Shown here: positions 56,186 through 64,000 of the stretch, piece after piece
Position numbering within the stretch: the stretch's first letter is position 1
How the letters are laid out: every line of letters begins with the position of its first letter
Source of the DNA: Candidatus Saccharimonadota bacterium
GTDB lineage: Bacteria > Patescibacteriota > Saccharimonadia > Saccharimonadales > Saccharimonadaceae
Length of the DNA: 64,000 nt
Assembly (NCBI GenBank): GCA_017515285.1
Contig: JAFWGN010000008.1
Span: forward strand, 1-64,000
Direction of reading: 5' to 3'
Program-made: the position numbers and the translations under genes
Notes under the pieces: generated by a model
What the model was told of the DNA's origin: nothing
What the model saw: the letters and a program-made list of their open reading frames with translations, nothing else
Database searches by the model: none

Positions 56186-58522
56186 TTACGCAACAAGATT
56201 TAAGAGTTTAGCGCGTTCGACGTAGATGATTTTCTTGGGCTTTCCGGGAACGAACTTTTGGACGTTCGGGTCGGAAAGAGCAAGTTCTTCGATTTTGGCT
56301 TGGTTTTTTAAGTCGTCGGCGGGGACATTTAGCTTTGCGCGGAGTTTGCCGTTGACTTGGACGATAATTTCGACGGTGTCGGCGACAAGGTATTTTTCGT
56401 CATATTCCGGCCAGGTGTCGTCGGCGTTTAGCTGTTCGAGCATTTCGGAGGCGAGGTGAGGGGCGAAAGGCTTGAGGAGTTTTCCGAGCGTGATTAAATC
56501 TTCCTCGGAGGCTCCGACTTTATAGAGTTCGTTGACGTATTCCATCAGGCTCGAAATAGCCGTGTTGAAGGCGGCGCGCTCGATGTCGTCGGTGACTTTT
56601 TTAACGGTTTTGTTTAGCAGCGCCTTGCGCGAAGGTTCACTTACGTCGCCGGTGTCCTCGCGCCCGTCGTTACGGGGCTCGGCACCTAATACTCGGCCGT
56701 AGCCTCCGTGTTGCGCCGCAAGCGAACCGTTCGCTCCGGCGCCATCGCCAAAGACGAGCGTCCAGCACCGATTTAGGAATCTATAGACTCCGCCGACGGA
56801 GCGGGGGTTCCAGGCGGCGTCTTGGTCATAGGGGCCGATGAACATTTCGTAAGTACGGAGGGTGTCGGCGCCGTAGCCGTCGTTGATGACGTCGAGTGGG
56901 TCGATGACGTTGCCTTTGCTCTTTGACATTTTTTTACCGTCGGGCGCGTTGATGTAGCCATTATAAAGCAGCTTCATGATAGGTTCGCGGAAGGGGAGCT
57001 TCCCTTCGTCGGCGAAGAATTTACACCAGAAGCGGACATATAATAAGTGCGCTACGGCGTGGTCGCCGCCACAGTAGATGTCGAGCGGTTCCCAATAGTT
57101 GATAGCCTTTTCGTCCCAAGCGGCAGTCGCGCAGTGGGGCGAGGCGTAGCGCCAGAGATACCAACTCGAGCAGGCGTAGCCATCTAATGTGTCGGTTTCG
57201 CGGGTCATTTCTTCCCCGTCGATTGTTACTTTTAGCCAGTCGGTAGCCTTGGCGAGGGCGGAGCGGCCGGAATTGTCGGGTTTGAAATCTTCCACTTCGG
57301 GAATCATGACGGGGAGTTGGTCTTCGGGAATAGGGTGAGGGTTGCCGTCGCTATCGTAGGCGATGGGGATGGGGCAGCCCCAGTAGCGTTGGCGAGAGAT
57401 GAGCCAGTCGCGCATGCGATAGGTTGTTTTTGGGGTACCGAAAGGCGTTTCGGGGACTTTGGTAATCTCTACGATGGGCAAATTGAACTTTTCGGCAAAT
57501 TCGCGGTCTCTCTCGTCGCCGGCCGGGACTGCCATAATCGCGCCAGTGCCATAGCCCATCAAAACGTAGTCGGCGACCCAGATGGGAATCTTCTCCTTTG
57601 TCGCCGGATTTGTTGCGTAAGAGCCGGTGAAGACACCGGTCTTTTCCTTGTTTTCTTGGCGTTCGATTTCGCTCTTCTTGATTGCGTTTTTGCAGTATTC
57701 TTCAACTTCTTTTCTGGTTTTGTCGGTAACGAGGTCCTTAATCAAAGGATGCTCAGGAGCTAAAACAAGGAAGGTGGCGCCGTAAATCGTGTCTGGGCGA
57801 GTGGTAAATACGGTAATGTTGTCGAAATTGATTTCAGCGCCGACGCTTTTTCCGATCCAGTTTTTCTGCATGGTCTTGATTTTGTCGGGCCAATCGAGGG
57901 CATCGACGTCACTCAAAAGCTCGTCGGCGTAGGCGGTGATTTTGAAGAACCATTGCTTCATTTTTTTCTTTTCGACCTCGCTACCACAACGCCAACAGTG
58001 GCCGTTTTCGACCTGTTCGTTCGCGAGGACGGTTTGGTCAACGGGGCACCACCATTGGTAGGATTCTTTTTGGTAGGCCAGGCCCTTTTTGTAAAGCTCC
58101 AGGAAGCACCATTGGGTCCATTTGTAGTATTCGGGGGAGGAGGTGTTTATTTCCCTGCTCCAATCGATTGCGTAGCCGAGTTTTTTGAGTTGGTTTCTGA
58201 AGTTTTTAACGTTAGTGTCAGTCGCGACCTTGGGGGAGACGCCGGTTTTGATGGCGTAGTTTTCGGCGGGGAGGCCAAAGGTGTCGTAGCCGAAAGGACG
58301 GAGGACGTTATAACCCTTTTGTGAGTAGTATCGCGCAAGAACGTCAACGATGGTGAAGTTTCTAACGTGCCCGACGTGGAGGCCGGCGCCGGAAGGATAG
58401 GGGAACATTTCGGCGAGGAACTTTTTAGGCTTTTTAGAAGTGTCGTCGGCCTTAAAAGCGTCGGAATCTTCCCAGATTTTTTGCCATTTACTTTCGATTG
58501 CAAGGGGATTATAACGGTTCAT
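56186..58522 (-). CDS. leuS: Leucyl-tRNA synthetase with an in-frame repeat insertion
   Basis: A 778-aa class I synthetase. HIGH-type HVGHVRN, zinc CPVDQ...CWRCGSE, editing domain with TTRPDTIYGATFLVLAPEH and GYGTGAIMAVPAGDERD, KMSKS as KKMSKSKGNVIDP, and anticodon domain (FNTAISSLMEYVNELY). Residues about 597-626 (containing GGYGRVLGAEPRNDG) are encoded by a family A palindromic core, in the linker before the anticodon domain. TATAAT ends exactly 6 nt before the ATG (leaderless). Confidence 0.95.
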   Translation of the reverse strand: MNRYNPLAIESKWQKIWEDSDAFKADDTSKKPKKFLAEMFPYPSGAGLHVGHVRNFTIVDVLARYYSQKGYNVLRPFGYDTFGLPAENYAIKTGVSPKVATDTNVKNFRNQLKKLGYAIDWSREINTSSPEYYKWTQWCFLELYKKGLAYQKESYQWWCPVDQTVLANEQVENGHCWRCGSEVEKKKMKQWFFKITAYADELLSDVDALDWPDKIKTMQKNWIGKSVGAEINFDNITVFTTRPDTIYGATFLVLAPEHPLIKDLVTDKTRKEVEEYCKNAIKKSEIERQENKEKTGVFTGSYATNPATKEKIPIWVADYVLMGYGTGAIMAVPAGDERDREFAEKFNLPIVEITKVPETPFGTPKTTYRMRDWLISRQRYWGCPIPIAYDSDGNPHPIPEDQLPVMIPEVEDFKPDNSGRSALAKATDWLKVTIDGEEMTRETDTLDGYACSSWYLWRYASPHCATAAWDEKAINYWEPLDIYCGGDHAVAHLLYVRFWCKFFADEGKLPFREPIMKLLYNGYINAPDGKKMSKSKGNVIDPLDVINDGYGADTLRTYEMFIGPYDQDAAWNPRSVGGVYRFLNRCWTLVFGDGAGANGSLAAQHGGYGRVLGAEPRNDGREDTGDVSEPSRKALLNKTVKKVTDDIERAAFNTAISSLMEYVNELYKVGASEEDLITLGKLLKPFAPHLASEMLEQLNADDTWPEYDEKYLVADTVEIIVQVNGKLRAKLNVPADDLKNQAKIEELALSDPNVQKFVPGKPKKIIYVERAKLLNLVA
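56646..56733 (-). repeat. Palindromic element family A, copy A3, in frame inside leuS
   Basis: The core CAACACGGAGGCTACGGCCG, then AGTATTAGGTGCCGAGCCCCG and TAACGACGGGCGCGAGGAC, matches A1 and A2 closely over about 70 bp. The flanks differ: GGCGCCGGAGCGAAC/GTTCGCTTGCGGCGC forms a palindrome on one side. No stop in the leuS frame, which is the same element frame as in priA. Confidence 0.85.
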
Positions 58523-58529
58523 TTGCTTA

Positions 58530-59114
58530 TTATAACACTTTTAGGTCGCCTTGGCGAATTATTTTCGGGGTTCTTCCGGTTAAGTCGACGACGGTCGAGG
58601 GGAGTTTTCCCTCCACGGTCCTTCCCTCGACGATTAAATCGACTTTGGGGAGGGTTCTTCTGACTTCGTCGGAAGAGATTGCGGGTTGGTCGCCACGGGG
58701 GTTGGCGCTAGTCAAGAGGAGAGGGCCGGTGTCTTTTAATAGCGTTTCAAAAAGCGGGGAGGCGGGGATGCGGATTCCGACGGTTGTAAAGTGGTTGAAA
58801 TAAGGGTGCGAAAAATCGGGGTTTTTGTTCAATATGAGGGTAATTTCGCCAGGGATGTATTTTGAGATGTATTCGCGCGCGGTTTTGCTCAAAATGGCGT
58901 ATTTTTCGATGTCGGCGCGGGATTCGGGGACGAGGGTGAAGACTTTTCCGGATTTCAAATCGCGACGTTTTAGAAAAATCAGTTTCTCGAGCGCTTTGGC
59001 GGAGTTCAAGGAAATCGCGAGGCCAAAAACTGTTTCGGTCGGGAGCGCGACAACTTGGCCGCTGGTGATGGCTTTCATAATTTCAGAAACGTGTTCTGGG
59101 GCGGTTTGAATCAT
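58530..59114 (-). CDS. tsaC: L-threonylcarbamoyladenylate synthase (Sua5/YrdC/TsaC)
   Basis: A 194-aa YrdC-fold protein: GQVVALPTETVFGLAISL, FLKRRDLKSGKVFTLV, PGEITLILNKN, VGIRIPASPLFETLL and LLLTSANPRGDQPAISS, the nucleotide and threonine/bicarbonate pocket. It makes threonylcarbamoyl-AMP for t6A37 in ANN-decoding tRNAs. It lacks the Sua5 C-terminal domain, as in TsaC. It lies 7 nt upstream of leuS on the same strand. Confidence 0.92.
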   Translation of the reverse strand: MIQTAPEHVSEIMKAITSGQVVALPTETVFGLAISLNSAKALEKLIFLKRRDLKSGKVFTLVPESRADIEKYAILSKTAREYISKYIPGEITLILNKNPDFSHPYFNHFTTVGIRIPASPLFETLLKDTGPLLLTSANPRGDQPAISSDEVRRTLPKVDLIVEGRTVEGKLPSTVVDLTGRTPKIIRQGDLKVL

Positions 59115-59162
59115 AATTCATGACTATTGTATCACGTTTTCTTGCGAAAATGAAAACGGGGG

Positions 59163-59936
59163 TTATTTTTCGAGGTTATTGAGACGCTTTTCTTTGACTT
59201 CGGCGTCGTCGATTGGGGTCTTTTCAAGAAATTCGTAGTAACCGGCTTCGGTTTTCTCAAAAACGTAGAGGAAGTGGGGGAAATCTTCGAAGTTTTCGGC
59301 GGTGACTGTTTGGGCAGTGGTTACGGAAGATTGCGCTGAAGAGTCGAGGGCGCCGTTTAGGACGATTGGCGCGGAAGGGACGGCGACGCTGTATTGAATA
59401 AACTCGTGGTCGTCAGTCTTTTTGTGGGTGCGGCTGAAGATGTAGTAGTTCCCTTCTTCGCCGTCATAGACGGTGGTGAAAAGTTTGTCGATTTCGGCGA
59501 TTAGTTCTTCGTCGGTGAGGGGAGTTTCTTCGTAAGACGGGAGGACGATGGCGGACGAGGCGGACTTTTTAGCGAAGAGGTTCAAAGGGTTTTCGATAAT
59601 CCCCCGTTCGACGAGGACGCAGAGGACGACGGCGGCAAGAGCGAGGGCGAAAAGGACGATGAGGACGACACGACCGGCGTGGGAGGTCTTTTTCGGCTCG
59701 GTTGAGAGAGGTTCGGCGTTAGAGTCGACGTTGATGTCCTCCGAGTTTAGACGGCTTAAAGCCGCTTCGACTTCGGGAGAATACTTTTTAGCACGGGTCG
59801 GAGATTCATTGAATGAGACTTCGGAGCTTTCTTTGACTTCCGGTTCCGGGACGTTCGATTCCGGTTCGTCCACCGGGGGATTGTTATTAGTGTTTATTTC
59901 GAGATTTTTAGATAAATTGCGCAATTTTTCTTCCAT
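59163..59936 (-). CDS. Bitopic membrane protein, unknown function
   Basis: A 257-aa protein. A Pro/Glu-rich, acidic cytoplasmic part (about 1-90) is followed by one transmembrane helix (about 92-113, VVLIVLFALALAAVVLCVLV) and an extracellular domain of about 140 residues with LTDEELIAEIDKLFTTVYDGEEGNYYIFSR. No family is recognised. It starts 49 nt from the divergent dnaE. Similar tail-helix-domain proteins recur in this window (16095, 52817). Confidence 0.6.
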   Translation of the reverse strand: MEEKLRNLSKNLEINTNNNPPVDEPESNVPEPEVKESSEVSFNESPTRAKKYSPEVEAALSRLNSEDINVDSNAEPLSTEPKKTSHAGRVVLIVLFALALAAVVLCVLVERGIIENPLNLFAKKSASSAIVLPSYEETPLTDEELIAEIDKLFTTVYDGEEGNYYIFSRTHKKTDDHEFIQYSVAVPSAPIVLNGALDSSAQSSVTTAQTVTAENFEDFPHFLYVFEKTEAGYYEFLEKTPIDDAEVKEKRLNNLEK

Positions 59937-59985
59937 GGTTACTTTAATTTTAACATAAAAGGTTTAGAAGTGGTATAATGTTTTT

Positions 59986-62900
59986 ATGGAAAATGTGGAG
60001 GAAGAGAAAAATATTGTTCTAAAACCGAGTGATTTTGTTCATCTTCATAATCATACGCACTATTCGCTACTTGATGGGCTAACGAAAATCCCGGAGCTTG
60101 TGCAGTTCGTGAAGGAAAAAGGCATGGAAGCGGTCGCCGTGACGGACCACGGGACGATGTCGGGGCTCGTTGAGCTTTATAAAACGTGTAAAGACGAAGG
60201 AATTAAGCCGATTTTGGGGCTTGAGGCGTATGTAGCGGCGCGGAATTTGGAAGACCGCGACCCGGCGCACGATAAACAGAGGTTCCATATCACGCTTCTT
60301 GCGATGAACGACAAGGGGTTTGAAAACCTTTGTCGGTTGATGAGCAATGCCGAGATTAACGGTAAATATTACAAACCGCGAACCGACCATAAGGACATGG
60401 AAAAGTACAGCGAGGGGATTATTTGTCTGTCGGGGTGTGCGGGTTCGGAGATTAGCGAAGCGATTCGGGCGGGAGACGACAAGAGAGCGCTGGAGCTGAT
60501 TGGATGGTATAAAAAAGTGTATGGCGACCGGTTCTATCTCGAGATGCAAGACCACGGACATCCCGACTCGCCGACGCATTGGGACGAACAGAGGAAAATT
60601 AACGAGTGGCACATGACGCATGCGAAAGAACTCGGCGTGCCGCTCGTTGTAACGTGCGACGCGCACTACTTGAAGCACGAAGACCAAGACACACACGAGG
60701 TGTTGCTTTGCGTCGGGACGGGGTCGAATTTGTCAGACACGAACAGGATGAGTCTCAAGGAGTTTCAGCTTCATGTGATTCCGCCGGAAGAAATTATTGC
60801 GAGGTGGCAGAAGACTTGCCCCGAGGCGGTGCTGAACACGAAACGGATTGCCGAGAGATGTAACGTTGAACTTCAGCTGGGGCGGATTTTGATTCCGAAG
60901 TTCCCGGTGCCGGAGGGCGAGACTGATAAAACATATCTTGATAAATTAGTGTTTAGGGGGCTAGTGTTTAGATATGGCGGGAAAACCGAGGCGGAGGCGG
61001 CAGAGCTTTCCGTTGAGCAGTGTCGGGAGATTTTGGCGGAGGTTGATAAGGAGAGAGACGAGCTACATAAATTGCTACCGAGGATTGACTATGAGCTTTC
61101 GGTGGTAGATAAAATGGGGTATAACGGCTACTTCCTGATCGTTTGGGACTTCATTAACTGGGGGAAGCGAAAAGGGATTATTTATGGGCCGGGGCGTGGG
61201 TCGGCGGCAGGAGCGCTACTTGCATATGCGATGAGGATTACCGAGCTTGACCCGATGAAATATGACCTGCTGTTTGAGCGGTTCTTGAACCCGGATCGTA
61301 TCTCGATGCCGGATATTGATACCGACATCCAAGACACGCGGCGGGATGAGGTAATTGAGTATTGTACCGAGAAATACGGTAAGGGGAGAGTGTCGAACAT
61401 CGCGACGTTTGGTAAGATGATGGCAAAAAACGCCGTTCGGGACGTTGCGCGCGTGCTTGAAGTTCCCTACTCGGAGGCAGACAGGTTGGCGAAGATGGTG
61501 CCGGATCCGGTGATGGGGCACCATGTCCATCTTCCGGACGCGATTCAAAACGTTCCAGACCTCAAGAATGAATACGAAACTAATCCAACTTCGAAGGAAG
61601 TGTTGGATTTTGCGTCGAAACTCGAGGGGACAATTCGGGGGCACGGGGTGCACGCTTGTGGCGTGGTAATTGCGCCGGACGACTTGGTTAAATTTGTTCC
61701 GCTCGAAGTGTCGGCTAAGGGACCGATTGCGGCACAGTTTCCGATGGGAACGATTGAGGAGCTTGGGCTTCTTAAAATGGACTTTCTCGGGCTTTCTAAC
61801 CTTTCCGTGATTAACAATGCGCTTAGGATGGTGCGGAAAGTGTATGGTGAAGATATTGATATGTATTCGGTGCCACTAGATGACCCGCTGACGTATAAGT
61901 TGCTTCAAAATGCGGAGACGACGGGAGTGTTCCAGTTGGAGTCGGCGGGAATGAAACGGTACCTGAAAGACCTGAAAGCCGACCATTTCGAAGACATTAT
62001 CGCTATGGTCGCGCTTTATCGCCCGGGACCGATGCAGTTTATCGATTCGTTTATTAAGCGAAAACATGGCGAGGAGCCGATTACCTATCTTCATCCGGGG
62101 CTTGAGAACTCGCTTAAAAGCACTTACGGAATTATGATTTACCAGGAGCAGTTCATGCAGATTTCTCGGGAATGGTGCGGGTTTACCGGCGGGCAGGCGG
62201 ATACGCTCCGCAAGGCGGTTGGGAAGAAGAAAATTGACCTCATGAAGAAAGTGAAGCCGCAGTTTATTGAGGGGGCGGTCAAGATCGGTGGGGCAACGGA
62301 GGAGATTGCGGAGACATTTTGGTCGCAGCTGCTTGACTTTGCGAACTATTGCTTTAACAAGTCGCACGCGGCGTGTTATGGGCTGGTTTCTTATTGGACG
62401 GCATACCTTAAGGCGCACTACCCGGACGCGTACATGGCAGCGCTGATGACTGCGGATATGAGATGGACCGACAGGCTTGCGATTGAGATTGCGGAGTGTA
62501 AAAGAATGGGGCTGAAAGTTCTCGGTCCCGATATTAACGAGTCGTTCGGGGATTTTGGTATCGTTAAGGGGGAGAAGACGATTCGGTTTGGGCTTTCGGG
62601 TATTAAGGGGGTCGGGAAGGCGCTGGTCGAGGAAAAGGTGATTCCGGAGCGGAAGGCGAACGGACCGTTCAAAAGCGTGTGTGACTTTGCGAAGCGGGTG
62701 GATTCGACGAAGTTCAACAAGAAGGCTTGGGAATCTTCGATTAAAACCGGGGCGTTTGATAGGTTTGGAACGCGGAGCGATATTCTCTATAATCTAGAGG
62801 CGGTTCAAGCGTATGGGGCGAAAATGCAGAAGGATAAGGCGAGTGGACAGACCGACCTCTTTGGGATGCTTGGGGAGGCGGCGGCGATTCCAGAGGTGGA

Positions 62901-63777
62901 GATTAAGCCGGCGCCGACGCAATTTTCCGAGAAAGAACAGCTTTTATGGGAGCGGGACCTTATGGGGCTTTATATTTCCGCGCATCCGCTGGATAAATAC
63001 GACAAGTTCTTTGAGGAGCAGACGCATCCGTTTGCGGCGGTTTCGCTCGAAAATGACGGGAAAACGGTGGTCGTCGGGGGGATTATCACGGGTGTTCGGA
63101 CGATTTTGACGAAAAATAATACGAAGATGGCGTTCGTAAAAATTGAAAATAAGACCTCGGAGCAGGAACTCGTGGTCTTCCCTTCAGTTTTTGAGGAATA
63201 TGGGGGGAAGTTGGTGCAAGATAACGTGATTAAGGCGGTTGGGAGGGTGAATGCGAGAGATAAAAACGGGAACGCCACTTCCGAGGTTAAGGTGTTGATG
63301 GACTCTTGTGAGGTGATTTCTGACGATATGCTCAAGAATTATCACGAGACGGGGACGCATCTTGAACCACCGAAGGAGATTCAGCGCGGTTTTAGGCGTT
63401 CAAGGGGGGCCGGGGAGGGCGTTTCCTCGGCGCGTGGCGGTTATAGGGCCGGAGGGGCAAGTTTTGGGGGGTCCGGGGCTTCTGGGGCTTCCTCGGGGGG
63501 TTCAGCGGCGTTTGAGACGGTTCGAGTTGTTAATCCGCCGAAAGATACGCGACATGACCGGGTTTATATTCTCGTTAAAGAGCCGGAGAATGTTAGATTG
63601 CTCTCTTCTATCAAGCGGGTTTGCGACCGCAATCCGGGGTTTAATGACGTGATTTTGGTTTTGCAAGAGAAAGAGACAAAAAAAGCCCTCAAGATGCCGT
63701 TTAGGGTGGAGCCGTGCGAGGAGTTTATGACCGATATGCAGAAGGTGGTGGGGGAGGAGTGCCTCAAAGTCAAATAA
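59986..63777 (+). CDS. dnaE: DNA polymerase III subunit alpha
   Basis: A 1263-aa replicative polymerase. The N-terminal PHP domain starts FVHLHNHTHYSLLDG; catalytic Asp are in MPDIDTDIQDTRRDE with FATFGKM, then the fingers (LYRPGPMQFIDSFIKRKHG; NKSHAACYGLVSYWTAYLKAHYP), tandem HhH, the OB domain (VVVGGIITGVRTILTKNNTKMAFVKIEN) and a C-terminal domain. A Gly/Ser-rich stretch (about 1140-1180) separates the OB and C-terminal parts. TATAATGTTTTTATGGA places -10 exactly 6 nt before the ATG. A terminator follows. Confidence 0.97.
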   Translation: MENVEEEKNIVLKPSDFVHLHNHTHYSLLDGLTKIPELVQFVKEKGMEAVAVTDHGTMSGLVELYKTCKDEGIKPILGLEAYVAARNLEDRDPAHDKQRFHITLLAMNDKGFENLCRLMSNAEINGKYYKPRTDHKDMEKYSEGIICLSGCAGSEISEAIRAGDDKRALELIGWYKKVYGDRFYLEMQDHGHPDSPTHWDEQRKINEWHMTHAKELGVPLVVTCDAHYLKHEDQDTHEVLLCVGTGSNLSDTNRMSLKEFQLHVIPPEEIIARWQKTCPEAVLNTKRIAERCNVELQLGRILIPKFPVPEGETDKTYLDKLVFRGLVFRYGGKTEAEAAELSVEQCREILAEVDKERDELHKLLPRIDYELSVVDKMGYNGYFLIVWDFINWGKRKGIIYGPGRGSAAGALLAYAMRITELDPMKYDLLFERFLNPDRISMPDIDTDIQDTRRDEVIEYCTEKYGKGRVSNIATFGKMMAKNAVRDVARVLEVPYSEADRLAKMVPDPVMGHHVHLPDAIQNVPDLKNEYETNPTSKEVLDFASKLEGTIRGHGVHACGVVIAPDDLVKFVPLEVSAKGPIAAQFPMGTIEELGLLKMDFLGLSNLSVINNALRMVRKVYGEDIDMYSVPLDDPLTYKLLQNAETTGVFQLESAGMKRYLKDLKADHFEDIIAMVALYRPGPMQFIDSFIKRKHGEEPITYLHPGLENSLKSTYGIMIYQEQFMQISREWCGFTGGQADTLRKAVGKKKIDLMKKVKPQFIEGAVKIGGATEEIAETFWSQLLDFANYCFNKSHAACYGLVSYWTAYLKAHYPDAYMAALMTADMRWTDRLAIEIAECKRMGLKVLGPDINESFGDFGIVKGEKTIRFGLSGIKGVGKALVEEKVIPERKANGPFKSVCDFAKRVDSTKFNKKAWESSIKTGAFDRFGTRSDILYNLEAVQAYGAKMQKDKASGQTDLFGMLGEAAAIPEVEIKPAPTQFSEKEQLLWERDLMGLYISAHPLDKYDKFFEEQTHPFAAVSLENDGKTVVVGGIITGVRTILTKNNTKMAFVKIENKTSEQELVVFPSVFEEYGGKLVQDNVIKAVGRVNARDKNGNATSEVKVLMDSCEVISDDMLKNYHETGTHLEPPKEIQRGFRRSRGAGEGVSSARGGYRAGGASFGGSGASGASSGGSAAFETVRVVNPPKDTRHDRVYILVKEPENVRLLSSIKRVCDRNPGFNDVILVLQEKETKKALKMPFRVEPCEEFMTDMQKVVGEECLKVK

Positions 63778-63779
63778 AA

Positions 63780-63800
63780 TCACCCCGGAGGCCGGGGTGA
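63780..63800 (+). terminator. dnaE terminator hairpin
   Basis: Stem TCACCCCGG/CCGGGGTGA with a 3-nt loop, 3 nt after the dnaE stop. The T-run is weak on the plus strand; A-rich on the upstream side makes it better for the convergent gene. Confidence 0.6.
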
Positions 63801-63814
63801 AGGGTATCTGTGAA

Positions 63815-64000
63815 CTAACGGAGGTAGCCTTCGGCGCGCATGAAGGCGGCGAGGTTTTCCTCGCTGTAAATCGGGTGGAAATTCCGGTCGTCGATGACGA
63901 CGGAAGTTCCGTCCGGAATTTTGTCGAAAATCCAATTCGCGACGTAACTCGGGACGCGGATTGAACCGTCGGAGACATGGGCGCCGAGGATTTGATTATC
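63815..64000 (-). CDS. L,D-transpeptidase (YkuD)-like protein, C-terminal end (partial)
   Basis: The last 61 codons of a gene that continues past the window. The segment GAHVSDGSIRVPSYVANWIFDKIPDGTSVVID aligns with the YkuD active-site end, usually SHGCIRM..x..WLYd.V..GTpVvI. Here the catalytic Cys position is Ser and the SHG His is Asp (SDGSIRV). It could be a serine variant or an inactive paralogue. The remainder (HPIYSEENLAAFMRAEGYLR) is not recognised. Judged from 61 residues only. Confidence 0.5.
   Translation of the reverse strand, partial: DNQILGAHVSDGSIRVPSYVANWIFDKIPDGTSVVIDDRNFHPIYSEENLAAFMRAEGYLR

Noticed and set aside
1-64000. CRISPR array or cas genes
   Set aside because: No regularly spaced direct repeats and no Cas-like ORF seen.
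1-64000. Alternative genetic code (UGA as Gly)
   Set aside because: Core genes such as rsmH, recJ's upstream partner and ftsW end properly at TGA, and no in-frame TGA is needed inside conserved proteins.

Overview
The window looks like part of a Patescibacteria (CPR) chromosome, most likely a Candidatus Saccharibacteria (TM7) genome. The evidence is a small gene set of core information-processing and cell-wall genes, a CPR-type DUF5663 protein, PTP-rich and LPxTG-type surface proteins, an unlinked 16S rRNA gene, and standard UGA stop codons, which argues against the code-25 CPR lineages. The lineage call is an inference from content. Coding density is high, and many genes start exactly 6-7 nt after a TATAAT-like -10 box, implying widespread leaderless mRNAs next to a minority with strong AGGAGG sites.

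Layout. 0-2 kb: 3' end of 16S rRNA with its own terminator, a SPOUT methyltransferase, a small membrane protein and tRNA-Ile/tRNA-Ala on the opposite strand. 2-13 kb: MazG-like enzyme, metallopeptidase, rpsA, tRNA-Asn, infB, a DUF5663 protein, the minus-strand priA-def-fmt group, a winged-helix protein with recJ, rpsU, adk. 13-20 kb: map, ftsA, then a surface/envelope locus (two small proteins, a 785-aa PTP-rich membrane protein, an LPNTG-anchored protein) and rplU. 20-28 kb: parAB, relA/spoT, rnhA, a CYTH protein, an HTH-MurA fusion, pcrA, a DUF4868 (KwaB-like) protein. 29-35 kb: a structured RNA candidate, rsmH, a 21-codon ORF with structured RNA, an FtsL-like protein, a phosphoesterase, a CPTC membrane protein with a DsbA-like partner, tRNA-Phe, hisS and two tandem palindromic elements.

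35-40.5 kb is the most striking region: a complete diversity-generating retroelement (DGR). It has a secreted target protein whose C-terminal lectin-like domain carries a 219-bp variable repeat (VR), a MutS-like/helical accessory protein, a DGR-type reverse transcriptase, and an inverted 219-bp template repeat (TR) with its own promoter. VR and TR differ at 19 positions and every one is an adenine in TR.

40-64 kb: tRNA-Gly, lemA, htpX, a membrane protein, ligA (without zinc-finger cysteines), ftsI, mraY, ftsW, murG, an ftsQ-like gene, a shortened KsgA/Erm methyltransferase, a nuclease-TM-extracellular protein, rnc, a Nudix gene, nusB, rpmF-like, leuS, tsaC, an anchored protein of unknown function, dnaE, and the end of an L,D-transpeptidase-like gene. 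Several palindromic repeat families are scattered through the window. One (family A) sits in frame inside both priA and leuS, like Rickettsia palindromic elements. Another (family B) forms the shared 3' ends of convergent genes. A 19-bp palindrome recurs in the same reading frame inside three envelope genes.
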